A model generated the notes under the pieces. The model did not search any database and was not told where the DNA came from. It saw nothing but the letters and a program-made list of their open reading frames with translations. The position numbers and the translations under genes were made by a program. Shown piece by piece: positions 38,501 through 49,110 of a DNA stretch of 64,000 bases. Position 1 is the first letter of the stretch, and the number at the start of each line of letters is the position of its first letter. This DNA comes from Taenia hydatigena (lineage: Eukaryota; Platyhelminthes; Cestoda; Cyclophyllidea; Taeniidae), in assembly GCA_036345935.2 (NCBI GenBank), contig JADWOT020001326.1, forward strand, positions 372,001 to 436,000. The letters run 5' to 3'.

Positions 38501-38905
38501 TAACGTACATTTAGTTGAGCAAGCCTTCCCTTTCGCATTCTCCGTAGAGGCACTTAATTCATGCTCGACGCTGCAATCGAGGCTCGAGAAGTAGGCAGGA
38601 TTGCATGGAAGAAAGTAAGGGCATTCGAATTCGACACCGCATCTATTTGCATCTGAGGGATTTGGTGAGACTGAAATTTATAGACCAGCCAGATAGCAGC
38701 ACTTTAAGGCTAAAATATTCTATTGTTATTTAATTCTCCCAAAACATCCTCGCGTCACCGCATCCATCCGCCAGTGGTTTTCCATCGTCATCGCTGAATG
38801 TAAAATCGCCTTTCACAAAACGATTTTGTGCAAATTAAAGTGTCGGGTCTTGCACACAATCCGTCAAAATTGACCACATCAGTGGGGATACACAATTCGC
38901 TCTAC
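35557..38905. other. no supported gene
   Basis: A plus-strand frame at 35809-36060 reads like protein (SLDSQSNLQASRLCWRRIFD...) but has no partner exon or known domain. Otherwise only short frames. Confidence 0.3.
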
Positions 38906-39090
38906 CTGTATACCAACATGATTGCCAAGTAGACGAGACCAACGTTGAACAATCCAAGTAGATTTATCAGTAGAATAGTTTGTACTGGCTCGAAAGGGTT
39001 GATACGCGGTAAGAAAATAAATAAAATCTGGTGGCAGTTTGGACTTACTCTTATCGCATACCAATTCCACAAGGCGCAAACAAGTAGCAC
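38906..39090 (-). CDS. possible membrane-helix exon, unidentified
   Basis: In one minus-strand frame the words NPFEPVQTILLINLLGLFNV are followed by GLVYLAIMLVYR and a CAG/GTAGAG donor at 38906. This would be one hairpin of a membrane protein. A second frame over the same bases is also open (to 39112), so one of the two must be fortuitous. No family recognised. Confidence 0.25.
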
Positions 39091-39403
39091 TTACTTTGAG
39101 GTCCGCGTCCATCGCCTGGCATACTCATCGCACTCCTTGGCTGGGAGAGCATTTGTGGATGATAGATGACATCAATGAGATTAAAGGTGTCTGCATATCC
39201 CTTTGCTTGGACACCAACATCAGCCACCTCAGTGACGTTGGACTTGAGGGAGAAGAGAAGGTCAAAGATGCCTTCTGAGATATCGCCATCTTCAATTTGT
39301 TAATGAAAGGTGATGGAGGGCAGCGTAGGCACTTTGATGTGCGAGAGGGTGCGCAGTGGTTGGAAGAGACTGGCAGAGGGGGCGATACTGCTACCGCCCT
39401 CTT

Positions 39404-39476
39404 GCAGCCATTGGATTTGAACCAATCGCATTGCTAGCGCTGCCCCACTAGCCACTGAGAGGCTGATTCGCTGCCA
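39404..39476 (-). repeat. tRNA-derived SINE fragment
   Basis: Read on the minus strand it has an A-box-like CTCAGTGGCTAGTGGGGC and, about 30 bases on, a perfect T-arm: stem ATTGG, loop TTCAAAT, stem CCAAT, containing the B box GGTTCAAATCC. Five bases at each end (GCAGC and GCTGC) can pair as a remnant acceptor stem. The anticodon arm is not recognisable, so this is a tRNA-derived retroposon head or a tRNA pseudogene and not a working tRNA. It lies inside a minus-strand open frame (39300-39572) that is probably not coding. Confidence 0.55.
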
Positions 39477-40339
39477 AGAGGAAACCAACCCATCAGCGCA
39501 CAAGAAATCATCTATGCTCTCATGCGCATATTCATGGGTAAGAGTGAGCTCACTGCAAGAGTTAGCACCCACGCTCTCTTTCTCCTCCGTTAAACAAAGG
39601 TGAGGTTTTGAAATACGTTACTGTTAGATTTAATGACCGAATTTACCTGTGTAAACACTACTCGCATCTTCTCTATTCACTTTTAAAATTTTGACATCGC
39701 GCTGCTTTACGAGATGCCTTTTAACTAAGGTTTGAGAGATTTTACAGGTAGATGTTTATTTAAAAGTGGCAGTGTGTGCAATAAAACAGATCTGCAGACC
39801 ACCTATTCTCAGTGCGTCATCCCGTAACTAAAATCTGATTTATCACCGCCAAGCGAGAAGTCACCTAAAAGATGCACGATTTGCGTTACCCTCATTGTAT
39901 CTGGTGCCCTTGGGCAGTAACACGCTGAACCCCGCAGAGTGTGACGCATTTTGCTAGAATTGCAAAACAATCAATTCGATGCGTCTAAAACACATTTTGG
40001 GGACGAGTACATGTGAGTTAAAACATTTTATTCCTTCCACCGTTACTTGCAGTGACGTATGCTACAATTGGTTAAGGATGAAAATGCGGAAGCAGAGGGG
40101 ACTGTAAGGAATAAGCTCAACAAACCTGAACGGGGCGAATTGATGTAAAATGGGCGAACAATAAATCACCATGTCTGTCTAATAACAAATTGCAGCAAAA
40201 ATGGCAAACGAGCTGCCTACTTTAACGCTAGAGGGAGGAGCAGTAAATCTGACTGAGAAGTGGGAGATAAAATGTCATCATGCCTGGTGAGAGGCTAGAT
40301 TACTCGACATTCACTTCATCAGGTTGATGTTCTAACCTA

Positions 40340-40510
40340 CTGACATGCCTCACCTCCACCGACCCTCCACCCCCATTTCCCCTTCACTCTCCCACTAGCA
40401 ACTCCTTCCCACTCCTTCACCATCGTACTCACCCCTTATACTCACTTCTCATGTCCCCTCACTTTGCTTCTCCTACTTACTTTATGCACTCCTGTTGTCA
40501 ACCTCTCTAC
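40340..40510. repeat. pyrimidine-rich low-complexity tract
   Basis: The plus strand is dominated by C and T with irregular CTCCAC / CACTCC / CTTCTC words and few purines for about 170 bases. There is no fixed unit, so it is a polypyrimidine tract and not a microsatellite. Confidence 0.7.
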
Positions 40511-40610
40511 TCCGGCCAGATGCTATGCTTCGCGATAGTTGAAGTGTGATCAGTGGAGTTGCGCAATGCATTGGTGAACAAGGAAGCACTAGAAGAATTA
40601 TGTTTTGCTG

Positions 40611-40655
40611 TCCGTGGCTCAGAGGTTAGAGCAGTTTTGAACCAGTTGAGTTCTG
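40611..40655 (+). repeat. A-box half of a tRNA-like SINE
   Basis: CCGTGGCTCAGAGGTTAGAG is very close to the D-arm/A-box of many tRNA-derived SINE heads. No B box is found at the expected distance, so only the 5' half, or a diverged copy, remains. Confidence 0.4.
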
Positions 40656-41596
40656 CCTACCTCATCGTCTCGGCTCTGCCATGTCATGTTTCCTTTGCAG
40701 CTTTCCACTCCAGCGGCGTGCACTCACACCACATCAAAACTAATGGTGCAAATGTAAGGGTGGATATGTGGGTAACTTTTTTAACGCCATTTTGCTTCTC
40801 TGCAAAAATTAGGTGCATAGGGAAGCTGGCAATCAGAACTTCCAGTTAAAATAAGGTCTAAGCGTGCATTTGGGGTTCTAAAGCATTCCTATTCTGGACA
40901 GTTTCAGAAAGTCGCAACACTGCTACATTGCCTGTCTGAATACATATTTTAACTAATAGGCGGTGATTACGAATCCGTTGGTAAAAAGAATGACTTCAGC
41001 AATTGAGGGTAAAGCGTAGTCTGAATGAGCACAGCCTTATAACCATTTTTCATTCCTACGTGATTATTGCACTCAATTCAAAGGCCTGAAGACAGGGGTT
41101 AAAATAGAAACACCAGCCTTATAACCCTGACAGATGAGATTTTATATCCATTCTCTTCCACGAATCCCTCACTTAACCATAGTCCATCCAAACCACATAG
41201 CACACGGTCCAAAACTTATATAGCGCATCAAATTTTAGCATTTGTGGGGGTTTATCTCCGCATTCTAGGGTCGATACTCCGGATGGGTTGAAGGAACCAG
41301 GCCTAAAGCACATCCCAGCGAGGATTGTGTGAAGTAAAATTAACTTACTCGTAGATGAGCTACAGTAGCCACGTTCGAGACACGTGAATTCATGCGACAA
41401 TTAGATAATTGTTGTTTGTACCCGAATATGCAAACGGTTGAGTGACATGAAATGGGACAAAATGAAATAAAGTCGAAAATTCGCATCTAGTAAAACGAAG
41501 GATGCCCTTCGAAATGAATTTCGATATGCAGAAGGTGTTGAAAATGGCAGCAATAATTAATATCTGATAGGATTCGAGAGATTATGAGATGGCTTG

Positions 41597-41620
41597 TTGC
41601 ACTTCCACATGGAAGTGCAA
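41597..41620. repeat. perfect hairpin, 11-bp arms, 2-nt centre
   Basis: Arm TTGCACTTCCA, centre CA, arm TGGAAGTGCAA. A 24-base near-perfect palindrome with no gene context. It may be a cruciform-prone site. Confidence 0.8.
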
Positions 41621-43847
41621 TGGATCCGCCCAAGTGAATTGGGCATTCGTAATTGTACCGCCCGCAACATTTCCTTAAATGTCAGATTCGACTGATAATA
41701 TAATCCGCACATTCTTTGGTATAGCAGTATACCTTCAGACAAGTAGGCTGCGAGTAAAATGGCTTTTTGTTTGCTAAAGACCTATTGACAAATAAAATCT
41801 TCGTTGATTTTAATTGTTGCATACGTTCCCCATGTTACTTTGCATGGGGGATGGAGCTATAAAAATAACCGAAATATATAATTCCTTATAATCGGTTAGG
41901 CTTGATTATGAATTGTGAGCGTCCATAAGAATCGGATTGCTTATCATTGCATCGAAAAGCTGGGGAAGCATTTCGGATGGAAGTCAGAAGATTGTGAGTA
42001 AAGTAGCTGGTAGAGACGTTTGTCCACCTGGGTCTCCTTATAGATGTCGCACTATGGGAGTGGAGACTTGACCTGTGGAAAGAATCCGCCTCCATCCTGG
42101 ATTAGCCAAGCAGAATTTAACCAGATTTGAGGCGTCAAGGTGGTCACTCATTTCTAAGCCATTTTAGGCGGCAAATCAGTAATTTTACCCTGTAATCAAT
42201 TTCGTGCCTGAATTGTTGGCAATGCATGCAATCACTAGCAGCATGACAACAGGCTAAATCAAATGTAATGAGGACAGAACAGATGCACAAACGGAGAAAC
42301 AAAGCATGAGAACAACTCATGTGGAGGTTTCTGGCGCCTATCGTTATCAGAGTAAGCCAGCGTGGATTGGCTGTGTGACCAAGGTGCGGAGGTTAAATAA
42401 TTGGCATCAGAGTGGCGTCAAAGCATTGCTACAAAGTCACGCAATCACCATGGTCACCAGATTTATCGTTGTCTATCCATTAAAAATGCGGTGAACTAAA
42501 ATAAGATCTCAAGACCCCTTATGCGTAATAAGAACTGCTAAAGGGTAACTACATGGGCTGATGGAAACCATTCCTCAAATGCCATTTTCTTATAGTGGAT
42601 GAAATATTTCCATGTAATTTGATTGCGTACAGCTTCCAGGAGACGAATTATTCTGAGAGATGCAATTCGAAATTGCCTGCTATCGATTACAGATTATGGC
42701 AAGTTTCATGTTTTAGGGTCCAAAGCTTGAGTACACAGTAGTGCTATTTCAAAAATGATGACCGCTTTTATAAAGATTATTGTAATTGTCGATTGCGACT
42801 TCAACGGATGCATTGTACAAGGGATGGCCTTAAAAGAGGATACACTGCCGTATATAGCTATTGGAAGTTTTATAAGTATCATGCATGAAAGCTGCAGAAG
42901 ATTCGAAGCAAGTGATGCTCACATCGTCCGCTAAGTCAGATTAAGTTTCAGAGTCCGCAACTTTCTCCCCTAGCGTGCATGCTCTTCGTCAAACAAATCA
43001 CACACATATTTGTATGCAAATTTATGTTAAGGAAAAGTATGAATATACCCACCAAGAGCCTTATTTAAAAGGCACTTGGGATTAGTTTCCTCAAACACAG
43101 GTGACCATTAGTATCCCGGAAGATTCGTGAAGTACTTCCTTTAAATCAAACGACAGTAGAATGGTAAAATATTTATTTATCGAATATGTCGAAATTTTAT
43201 ATGAGCATAATGGTTGTTAGAGTGGAGCTATACTTCTCTATAACTATAAAGGAATTGTGCTGCAAGGCGTGAAGGGTTCATAAAAAATAACATAATTAGA
43301 ATCCTGGGAGAGAATACTTGCGACGATACGAGTAAAGGCGCGAAACTTTGCACCAGCCAAGGCAAGCGGAGAGGAGCATTTGAAATCCGTGTAGGGCATG
43401 ACTCGCAATGTGGAGAGCTAAGTTGCATGCACCAATTTGGTAGAGCTAAGTGAAGTACATTCACTAGAAATTCATTCAAACTGGTAGTCGCGCAACACAA
43501 CAAGGGTGTAGAGGTTGAGGGCAACAACATCGGTGAGGACACTGATGAAACTCATGCAAACACTGAGAGGTGAAACCTACAACATCATAGTGAGTCAGTA
43601 AAAGCCTGTATAAATGTTTTCAAAATGGAAATTTGGAATCGATTTGAATGCTACTAACGCAACAGATTAATTACCCTCGAGGCTATGAATCATCTAGCGA
43701 AATTGATAGGGACTAAGAAGAGTGAGCTATAGAATTAATCGGCAGTCCACTACACAGCGTCAATACTTAAAATGCATAATTCCAAATTGGCCTTAATGAG
43801 AAAAAGAAAACTACTTAAAAGCACACCGGCAGGAGCTATGGCAGTGG

Positions 43848-44605
43848 TTAGGGCCTGAAGCTTAAGATAAGTACACTAATGGAGTACTTCAGCTGAACTT
43901 TTAATCCTTTCCTTCCCACAACTTCTCCGCCCATCGCAGGTATCGCGTTCTGCACACTCAAAGGATTTTCATTCTTAACAAAGCCTTTGATTGAACACAC
44001 TGCAATCACCTGAGAATGTGGAAATTAAAACAATTAATCTAATGTGTGTACACATCGAAACCAATGCTCTGGTTTGTTTCTCTGATCACAAATATCTTTA
44101 CACTCAACACTCGCCCAAACGGCTCGAAAAGAGTAAATAGGCGCATTTCACTATGCCCTTGGGAAATATAGATGAACAATTTGGAGCCTTCAGAGTCCTC
44201 TATCATTGACCCATAATTAGCGGAGTGTTGAGGGTGATGGGTAAGTACTTGAGCAACGGCATGAACACTCACTGCTGGTGAGGATACAGGGAGCCGAATG
44301 TACTACAAGCTTATTTTAAAAGAGGCAAACGAAAAAGGAAACAAGTACAAAATTACTTGTTTTGAACTGAGGGTGGCTAAGCATGCATGATTAAATAAAT
44401 AAAAGCAAAGCATGAAGGCGGATGACCAAAATGGCAAACCTACAGCGAAGGATGGCAAACGGCTTCCTACCTGTGCCATAAGAGGCACTTCTGGTATTAG
44501 AGGCTGCATATCCTCGTCTGATTAAAATAGGCGATTCTGAAGTACTGAGGTGGAAAAATGCTGTCGTTGCTGCTGTCTCAGTTTGAGTTACTTCAAGCTG
44601 TGCCA
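43848..44605 (-). CDS. CELF/Bruno-like RNA-binding protein, linker and third RRM, three 3' exons
   Basis: CELF proteins bind GU-rich RNA through three RRMs. Exons 44605-44471, 44274-44062 and 43984-43848 (stop TAA) join in phase 1. The first is a Ser/Thr/Ala-rich linker (QLEVTQTETAATTAFFHLST). The second reaches EGSKLFIYISQGHSEMRLFT and FEPFGRVLSVKIFV, equivalent to the family's [20 protein letters not shown] and FMPFGNVVSAKVF. The third starts FVKNENPLSVQNAIPAMGG and ends GLKVQLKYS, equivalent to FVSYDNPVSAQAAIQSMNG...LKVQLKR. By eye about half of the last 32 RRM residues agree with CELF without gaps, and the intron inside the Gly codon of RNP1 sits where I recall it in CELF genes. RNP1 itself is degraded (SIGFVKNEN for CFGFVSYDN), so RNA binding may be weakened. 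The exons are open throughout. Confidence 0.72.
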
Positions 44606-44797
44606 CTATATCATATATGCCAGGGTTTGTGCAGCAAAGTCCAAATGGAACGCTTTGAGAGGCGACGATATTTGTGGGAATGGAGTTAGAACTAATTAAT
44701 AAATTTGACCTAGAATAATAAAAAGCAATGCACACGTCCCAATAAGCACCTTAAAACACCCTAGTGATTTTGCATCAAGGTATGCCTCTATAAAATT

Positions 44798-44896
44798 TCA
44801 AAATTTATCACAGATTGCACAACCATGTAGATTTGCGTGTCGAACTTCACCGAAGGCCATTGTTCCACATGGTTTGCCTGATCGAGCATTTCTGAG
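44798..44896 (-). pseudogene. shortened second-RRM end of the CELF-like locus
   Basis: Upstream of the linker, after a TATGCTCTGCATTTTCAG acceptor, the minus strand reads GKPCGTMAFGEVRHANLHGC and then CAICDKF-stop. This fits the end of CELF RRM2 (RNP1 SRGCAFVTF..., later EGCSSPMVVKFAD), but about 11 residues between RNP1 and the Gly-Cys pair are missing and a TGA follows. The alignment is weak and depends on the neighbouring RRM3. If right, the locus has a broken RRM2 and the whole gene is likely non-functional or uses another upstream exon. RRM1 was not found. Confidence 0.4.
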
Positions 44897-47800
44897 CTGA
44901 AAATGCAGAGCATACAAATACGTTAAATCTATGCGTTTTGTGATACATTTATGAAATGTTTTAAAAGTTATAAATTTGGTTTCTCTATAATCACAAAGTA
45001 GCTTTTCTTCAATTCGTAGAATTAACATTCGCTGTTTTGTAACCACATATGAAAGGGTTATTAAGAAAGGCGTGATGGAAATTCGTCAGTCTCAAACATA
45101 GCTGTCAGTCTGTTGACCATTGAGGCACATTGTCTGCAAATTCTTGTTAATGCTCGCTGATGATGTCCACAAGATGTTCTTGGGACTCCCTCTTCTCGGT
45201 CAATGTTAAGTCTTCAAATAGGTAAACACATCACACAGGTCGATAAGTAGCCCGATTTGTCGCTGTTAGGGATACGACAACAACTCGGAAGTGAGACATC
45301 TTCATTGCAGTGAATTAGCATTATTAAAGCATTCCTGGTTGGGTCAGAAAAACATTGTTGCTTCTACTGTGAGTGCTCTGTGCAAGTTTTAGCTGAACGT
45401 AGCTCGGGTTTTTCAGGCTAACAGGCCGATTTGAATCTGGGTGGCATAAAATACGAGGACAGAAATACAGGGCCCATTTGACAGCACCTTACGAAGATTA
45501 TGACCCATGTGTGTGTGTTATGATGCAGAAGCTTAGGCCCTTGTAAGCGTTTTGAAGAGTCGATACGATAGCGTGTTATACGCTTAAATCTGCATCGAGT
45601 GTGCCGGACGTTTCAGCATATGATGACCCTATAAGCTCTACTAATTGGCAATCAGTAGAAAAGATTGTTGGCAATGCAAAATCATCTTAAAATTTGTCAA
45701 CTCTCATCTATCTAGCTTTTTATGTTGTACATTCGGGAATGTTTTACGCATTTAACTTTGATGCAATGGTCCCTAACTGCGCACTCATACTTTTTTCTAT
45801 TAACGCTCGAAAATCCAAATCTACCTTTTGTATTGTCCTTAGAAGTGAATAACGTGTTTTGGTTTTTCGCTCACTCGCAGCAATTGCCCTTATATTGAAC
45901 GCGATTAGAATTGCATTAACCAACTCAGTGGAGATGGGCTCCTTAGCCATTTTGGGTTGCGAACTTTAAATTAAACCTCTTTCAGGGGTCTTGCTAAACC
46001 TGCTTTTCTTCGTGATTCTGGATCTCGCTTTGGCCAATTTTTTTGGGAACTGGCACTCCTTCTTCTTATTGTTAAAACTAAAAGACAATTATAATATTTT
46101 TGGGAACTGCAGGACAGCTGGCTGTTAGCTTTACACAATGAGAATTTTAGACTACCTTGTTTGGTAAACCTGTTTTGCTCTCTGAAGTAGAATTCGTAGT
46201 GGGAGATGATGGGAATTAACCTACAAAAATATCCTAGTAGCATCAAGTAAGCATGGTCGGAGACTCATAATCATTAAATCTAGTGTATTTTAAGTAACAC
46301 TTTAGCATCAAGTGGATTGAGCAAATTGCGCCCCATCCCATCTCAAGGTGATGCAGTTATCCCCAGTCCTCTACTAAAACCACTAATCTCGGCGCATTTT
46401 TCGAATCCTTCTTTTGGATGCGTGCAGTAACAGCTGCAGAAATAGTTTGTCCTAGTCTTAATTTTTTTTAAGGATAGGAGTTATTTTAAACAATTTTTTG
46501 ACGCGGAACAAAAGTTTGTCAAGATTTTGGGCGGTACGATAGCCTACAATAAGGTTGTTGGGTTGAGGTGGTGGATCTAATCTTATGCGTACCATCTAGG
46601 GGTTGATTGCTTTAAGTTTCTCGCCCTGGGAACACACGTAAAAGTGCATTGAGTTGTCATAGCTAGTGGGAGGTTGGTGGCGCCTTACTGGGCCCATTCT
46701 ACTCCCACACGTGTAATACGAGTGCAAATGGGTGTGGAATGTTTACTTATCAAAAACGATTGAAGAAATGTTAACTGTATAATTTATTGAAGATGACCTT
46801 GAGTAGTTGGGTAAAAGGCAGACATGAGTATCTTGCTTTGAGCACCAAACAAAGCGAGTCGATGCAGCATGAATGCATGCTACCAACGGTTCCAACCCCT
46901 TTAAATGATGCCTCCCATTTCAAGGATTGCGCTGTTTAGGATCATCATACCTCAATGAGACCCCCAGTAAGGAATAAATACTACAGACTCAATATCAATC
47001 TTATTTGCAAAATTCAGGACTGCAAATACATGCGACGTCGACTGAATATGTCTGCTCCTACTGTAGCTTTCAGCTTATAGCAGAATCAAGAAGCCATTAG
47101 CTACGCTCACCGCAAAGATGAACGACAAAGGAGTCAACGTTGCGATAAATGGAGTCACACTAAGGAAACATTATTTCTTGTTTTGACCCCTGCGCACATA
47201 ATCATCAGCACGAGACTGTCGTGCTGTCGGAATTCGCGATAGGGTAGAGCACTCCAATGACTGTGGTGTACAGAGACGCTCGTTCTATCCTTTGCAGCTA
47301 TGAAGCAAGAAGCAAGATTATTCACTAAATAAGAAGAAATTATGCCTTAATTAAAAAAATACTCCCACCTCTACAACCAACCTTGCGAAATCGGCTTCGC
47401 TGTCGAAGGAATGAGGCTTATTGAGGGCAAAATCGGACTTCCGCACATAAAGCTTAAGTAAGAAAATGGAGAAAAGGTAAAAACTCATAGGTTCAACAAT
47501 CTAGAGTCATTATCTTGTGCGAATATTTTTGGATATTCATGCTGGGACAAGTTCCAATGCCACATTTTCTCCTAAGTCAGCACTGTCTGCTAAGAGTGGT
47601 CAGTCATTATGTCATGCAATTTTTTAAAGTTTTTAACTAATAAAAGATGATAAAAAGCTTGACCCTGCTTTTTTAAAAATAAATGTAAGACAATCTATAA
47701 ATTGGCTTTGTAACAACACATTTAAGTATTGATCTAATCTCTTTGATACCTAAATGATTCAATTTGTTTTAAATATATTACTGTCAGTGGCTTAATGCGC

Positions 47801-48341
47801 CCCGTCAAAGGCAGTGCGACAGTAATGTGAATGTGGTGACAAAAGCAAGGAGATTCTTTGAGACACATTAGCCCAATTCCCGGCAGCCATCTTCAGGTAG
47901 TTGAGCAAAAATGCTATATCTAGCAAAGACATTTACCTTCTAGTCACATTTTTAGCCAGTGGGATCAACTTAAATGCATTGTTCTTCACAGTGCTTCCTT
48001 TTCGCTGACACAAATGTCATTTCAAATCATGCTAGAAAGTGTAGAACAGACAAAGTGTAGCACTTTGCTAGGACGATCATAACGGTCTACATATGCTACA
48101 AACACCCACTCCCACACGGACTAAAAGCAAATACAATGCATCACATCTCCTCCGATGGCGTGGTGTGGTGCTAGACTGCATCAAAAATGCCGGCACATAA
48201 GCCATGTGGAGAAGCAGTCTTAAATTGAATGAGTGTAGAAGTGCAGTTTTAGCGCGCCATGCGGTAAGGATTGAGGATGAGTGCTAGCAGCCAAAGCCAT
48301 GAGCCGGTGGAACCAGAAATGCGGTAAGAAACAAAATCAGA
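44897..48341. other. no supported gene; unassigned frames at 45.7-46.2 kb
   Basis: Minus-strand frames at 45971-46246 (ends ...RRKAGLARPLKE) and 45744-45950 (SLLRTIQKVDLDFRALIEKS...) are adjacent, read like protein and could be exons of one gene, but no splice join in frame was found and no family is recognised. They are too unlike RRMs to be the missing part of the CELF-like locus. Confidence 0.3.
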
Positions 48342-48412
48342 GCTATATTGGCGCTGGGGATAGAGCGTCAAGCTTTCACTCAGGAGGTTGCGGGTTCAAA
48401 CCATTCCTGTAG
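48342..48412 (+). repeat. tRNA-derived SINE head / tRNA pseudogene
   Basis: AGCTATA at the left can pair with TGTAGCT at the right as a 7-bp acceptor stem. Between them lie TGGCGCTGGGGATAGAGC (A-box/D-arm), a TTTCAC that could be an anticodon loop, and GCGGGTTCAAACC (B box). The T stem is mispaired on its 3' side, so a functional tRNA is unlikely. A second A-box-like word, TGTGGTGGTAGAGC, follows at 48413. Confidence 0.55.
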
Positions 48413-48756
48413 CTGTGGTGGTAGAGCTTTTGCAACCTTTTCTGTGCCACCCGATGCTGTGCTTGTACTCAACATGTGTCCTCTTTTTTAATGCATCGTA
48501 GCCACATCATCTTCAATTAATCCATTTTCTGCTGGCTACGATCAGGCCACATTGTCGTAAACATTTTGCATTCCTGCCCACCGCACAAATTCTCTGTACT
48601 TACATGCACACTTCTCCTTCATCACCTTTCCACCTCTGCCTCCTGCTATCTTCTTCATTGGGTATCACAGAGTGTAGAGTGTGCAGACAGGATCAAGTGC
48701 AATGTGCTTTGCAGGCCTCATGGCGGAGTAGAAAGACAAGGGAGAGAAGAGTAAAG

Positions 48757-48816
48757 CTCACTGACACCGACGTGATTTGAACATACATCTAGGGTCAGAA
48801 ACTCCACCATGGCGTC
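48757..48816 (-). repeat. tRNA-like SINE fragment
   Basis: On the minus strand CCATGGTGGAGTTTCTGACC resembles an A box, and TATGTTCAAATCACG, about 20 bases later, a B box. It is diverged, opposite in orientation to the copy at 48.35 kb. Confidence 0.4.
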
Positions 48817-49065
48817 AAGAGACAGCTGTCGTTGTCTTCACGCTAACTCATTAGCACAACTCTCACCATCAAAAATGTCTGACACATCCACCTTCCTCTC
48901 CTTGTAGCATTGTGATCTTTGTGGTCTCTCACCGCAGAAGCTGCTGTAGAGAGCGGAAATGGCAGGCAGATAGATATGATTAATTGGTAATGGCACTACT
49001 GTCGCAATGATCTGTGGAGAGATCCGCGCGTAAAAGTGTGCGAAGGGAAGGGATGGGTAAGCAGG

Positions 49066-49110
49066 TGGGCATTCTGGGTTTGAACAATAGAAACCCCGTC
49101 TCTCACTTGT
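49066..49110 (-). repeat. tRNA-like SINE fragment (B box)
   Basis: Minus-strand GGGGTTTCTATTGTTCAAAC followed by CCAGAAT carries a B-box match and a partial T stem (ATT/AAT). The A-box side is not recognisable. It is the third tRNA-like trace within 0.8 kb. Confidence 0.35.

Larger units (their letters stand above)
39477..43847. other. no supported gene; pyrimidine tract, SINE trace and a perfect hairpin
   Basis: About 40340-40510 is a C/T-rich low-complexity tract (repeated CTCC, CACTCC, CCCAC words). 40611-40655 holds a SINE A-box trace and 41597-41620 a palindrome, both listed separately. Minus-strand frame 43228-43542 opposes a purine-rich strand and has no domain. Confidence 0.35.

Noticed and set aside
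39300..39572. 90-codon minus-strand protein frame
   Set aside because: It contains a tRNA-like SINE head with a perfect T-arm; the open frame is more likely incidental.
40340..40510. CRISPR or satellite array
   Set aside because: There is no fixed unit or spacer; it is an irregular pyrimidine tract.
48342..48412. A functional tRNA gene
   Set aside because: The acceptor stem pairs but the T stem does not and the anticodon arm is unclear.
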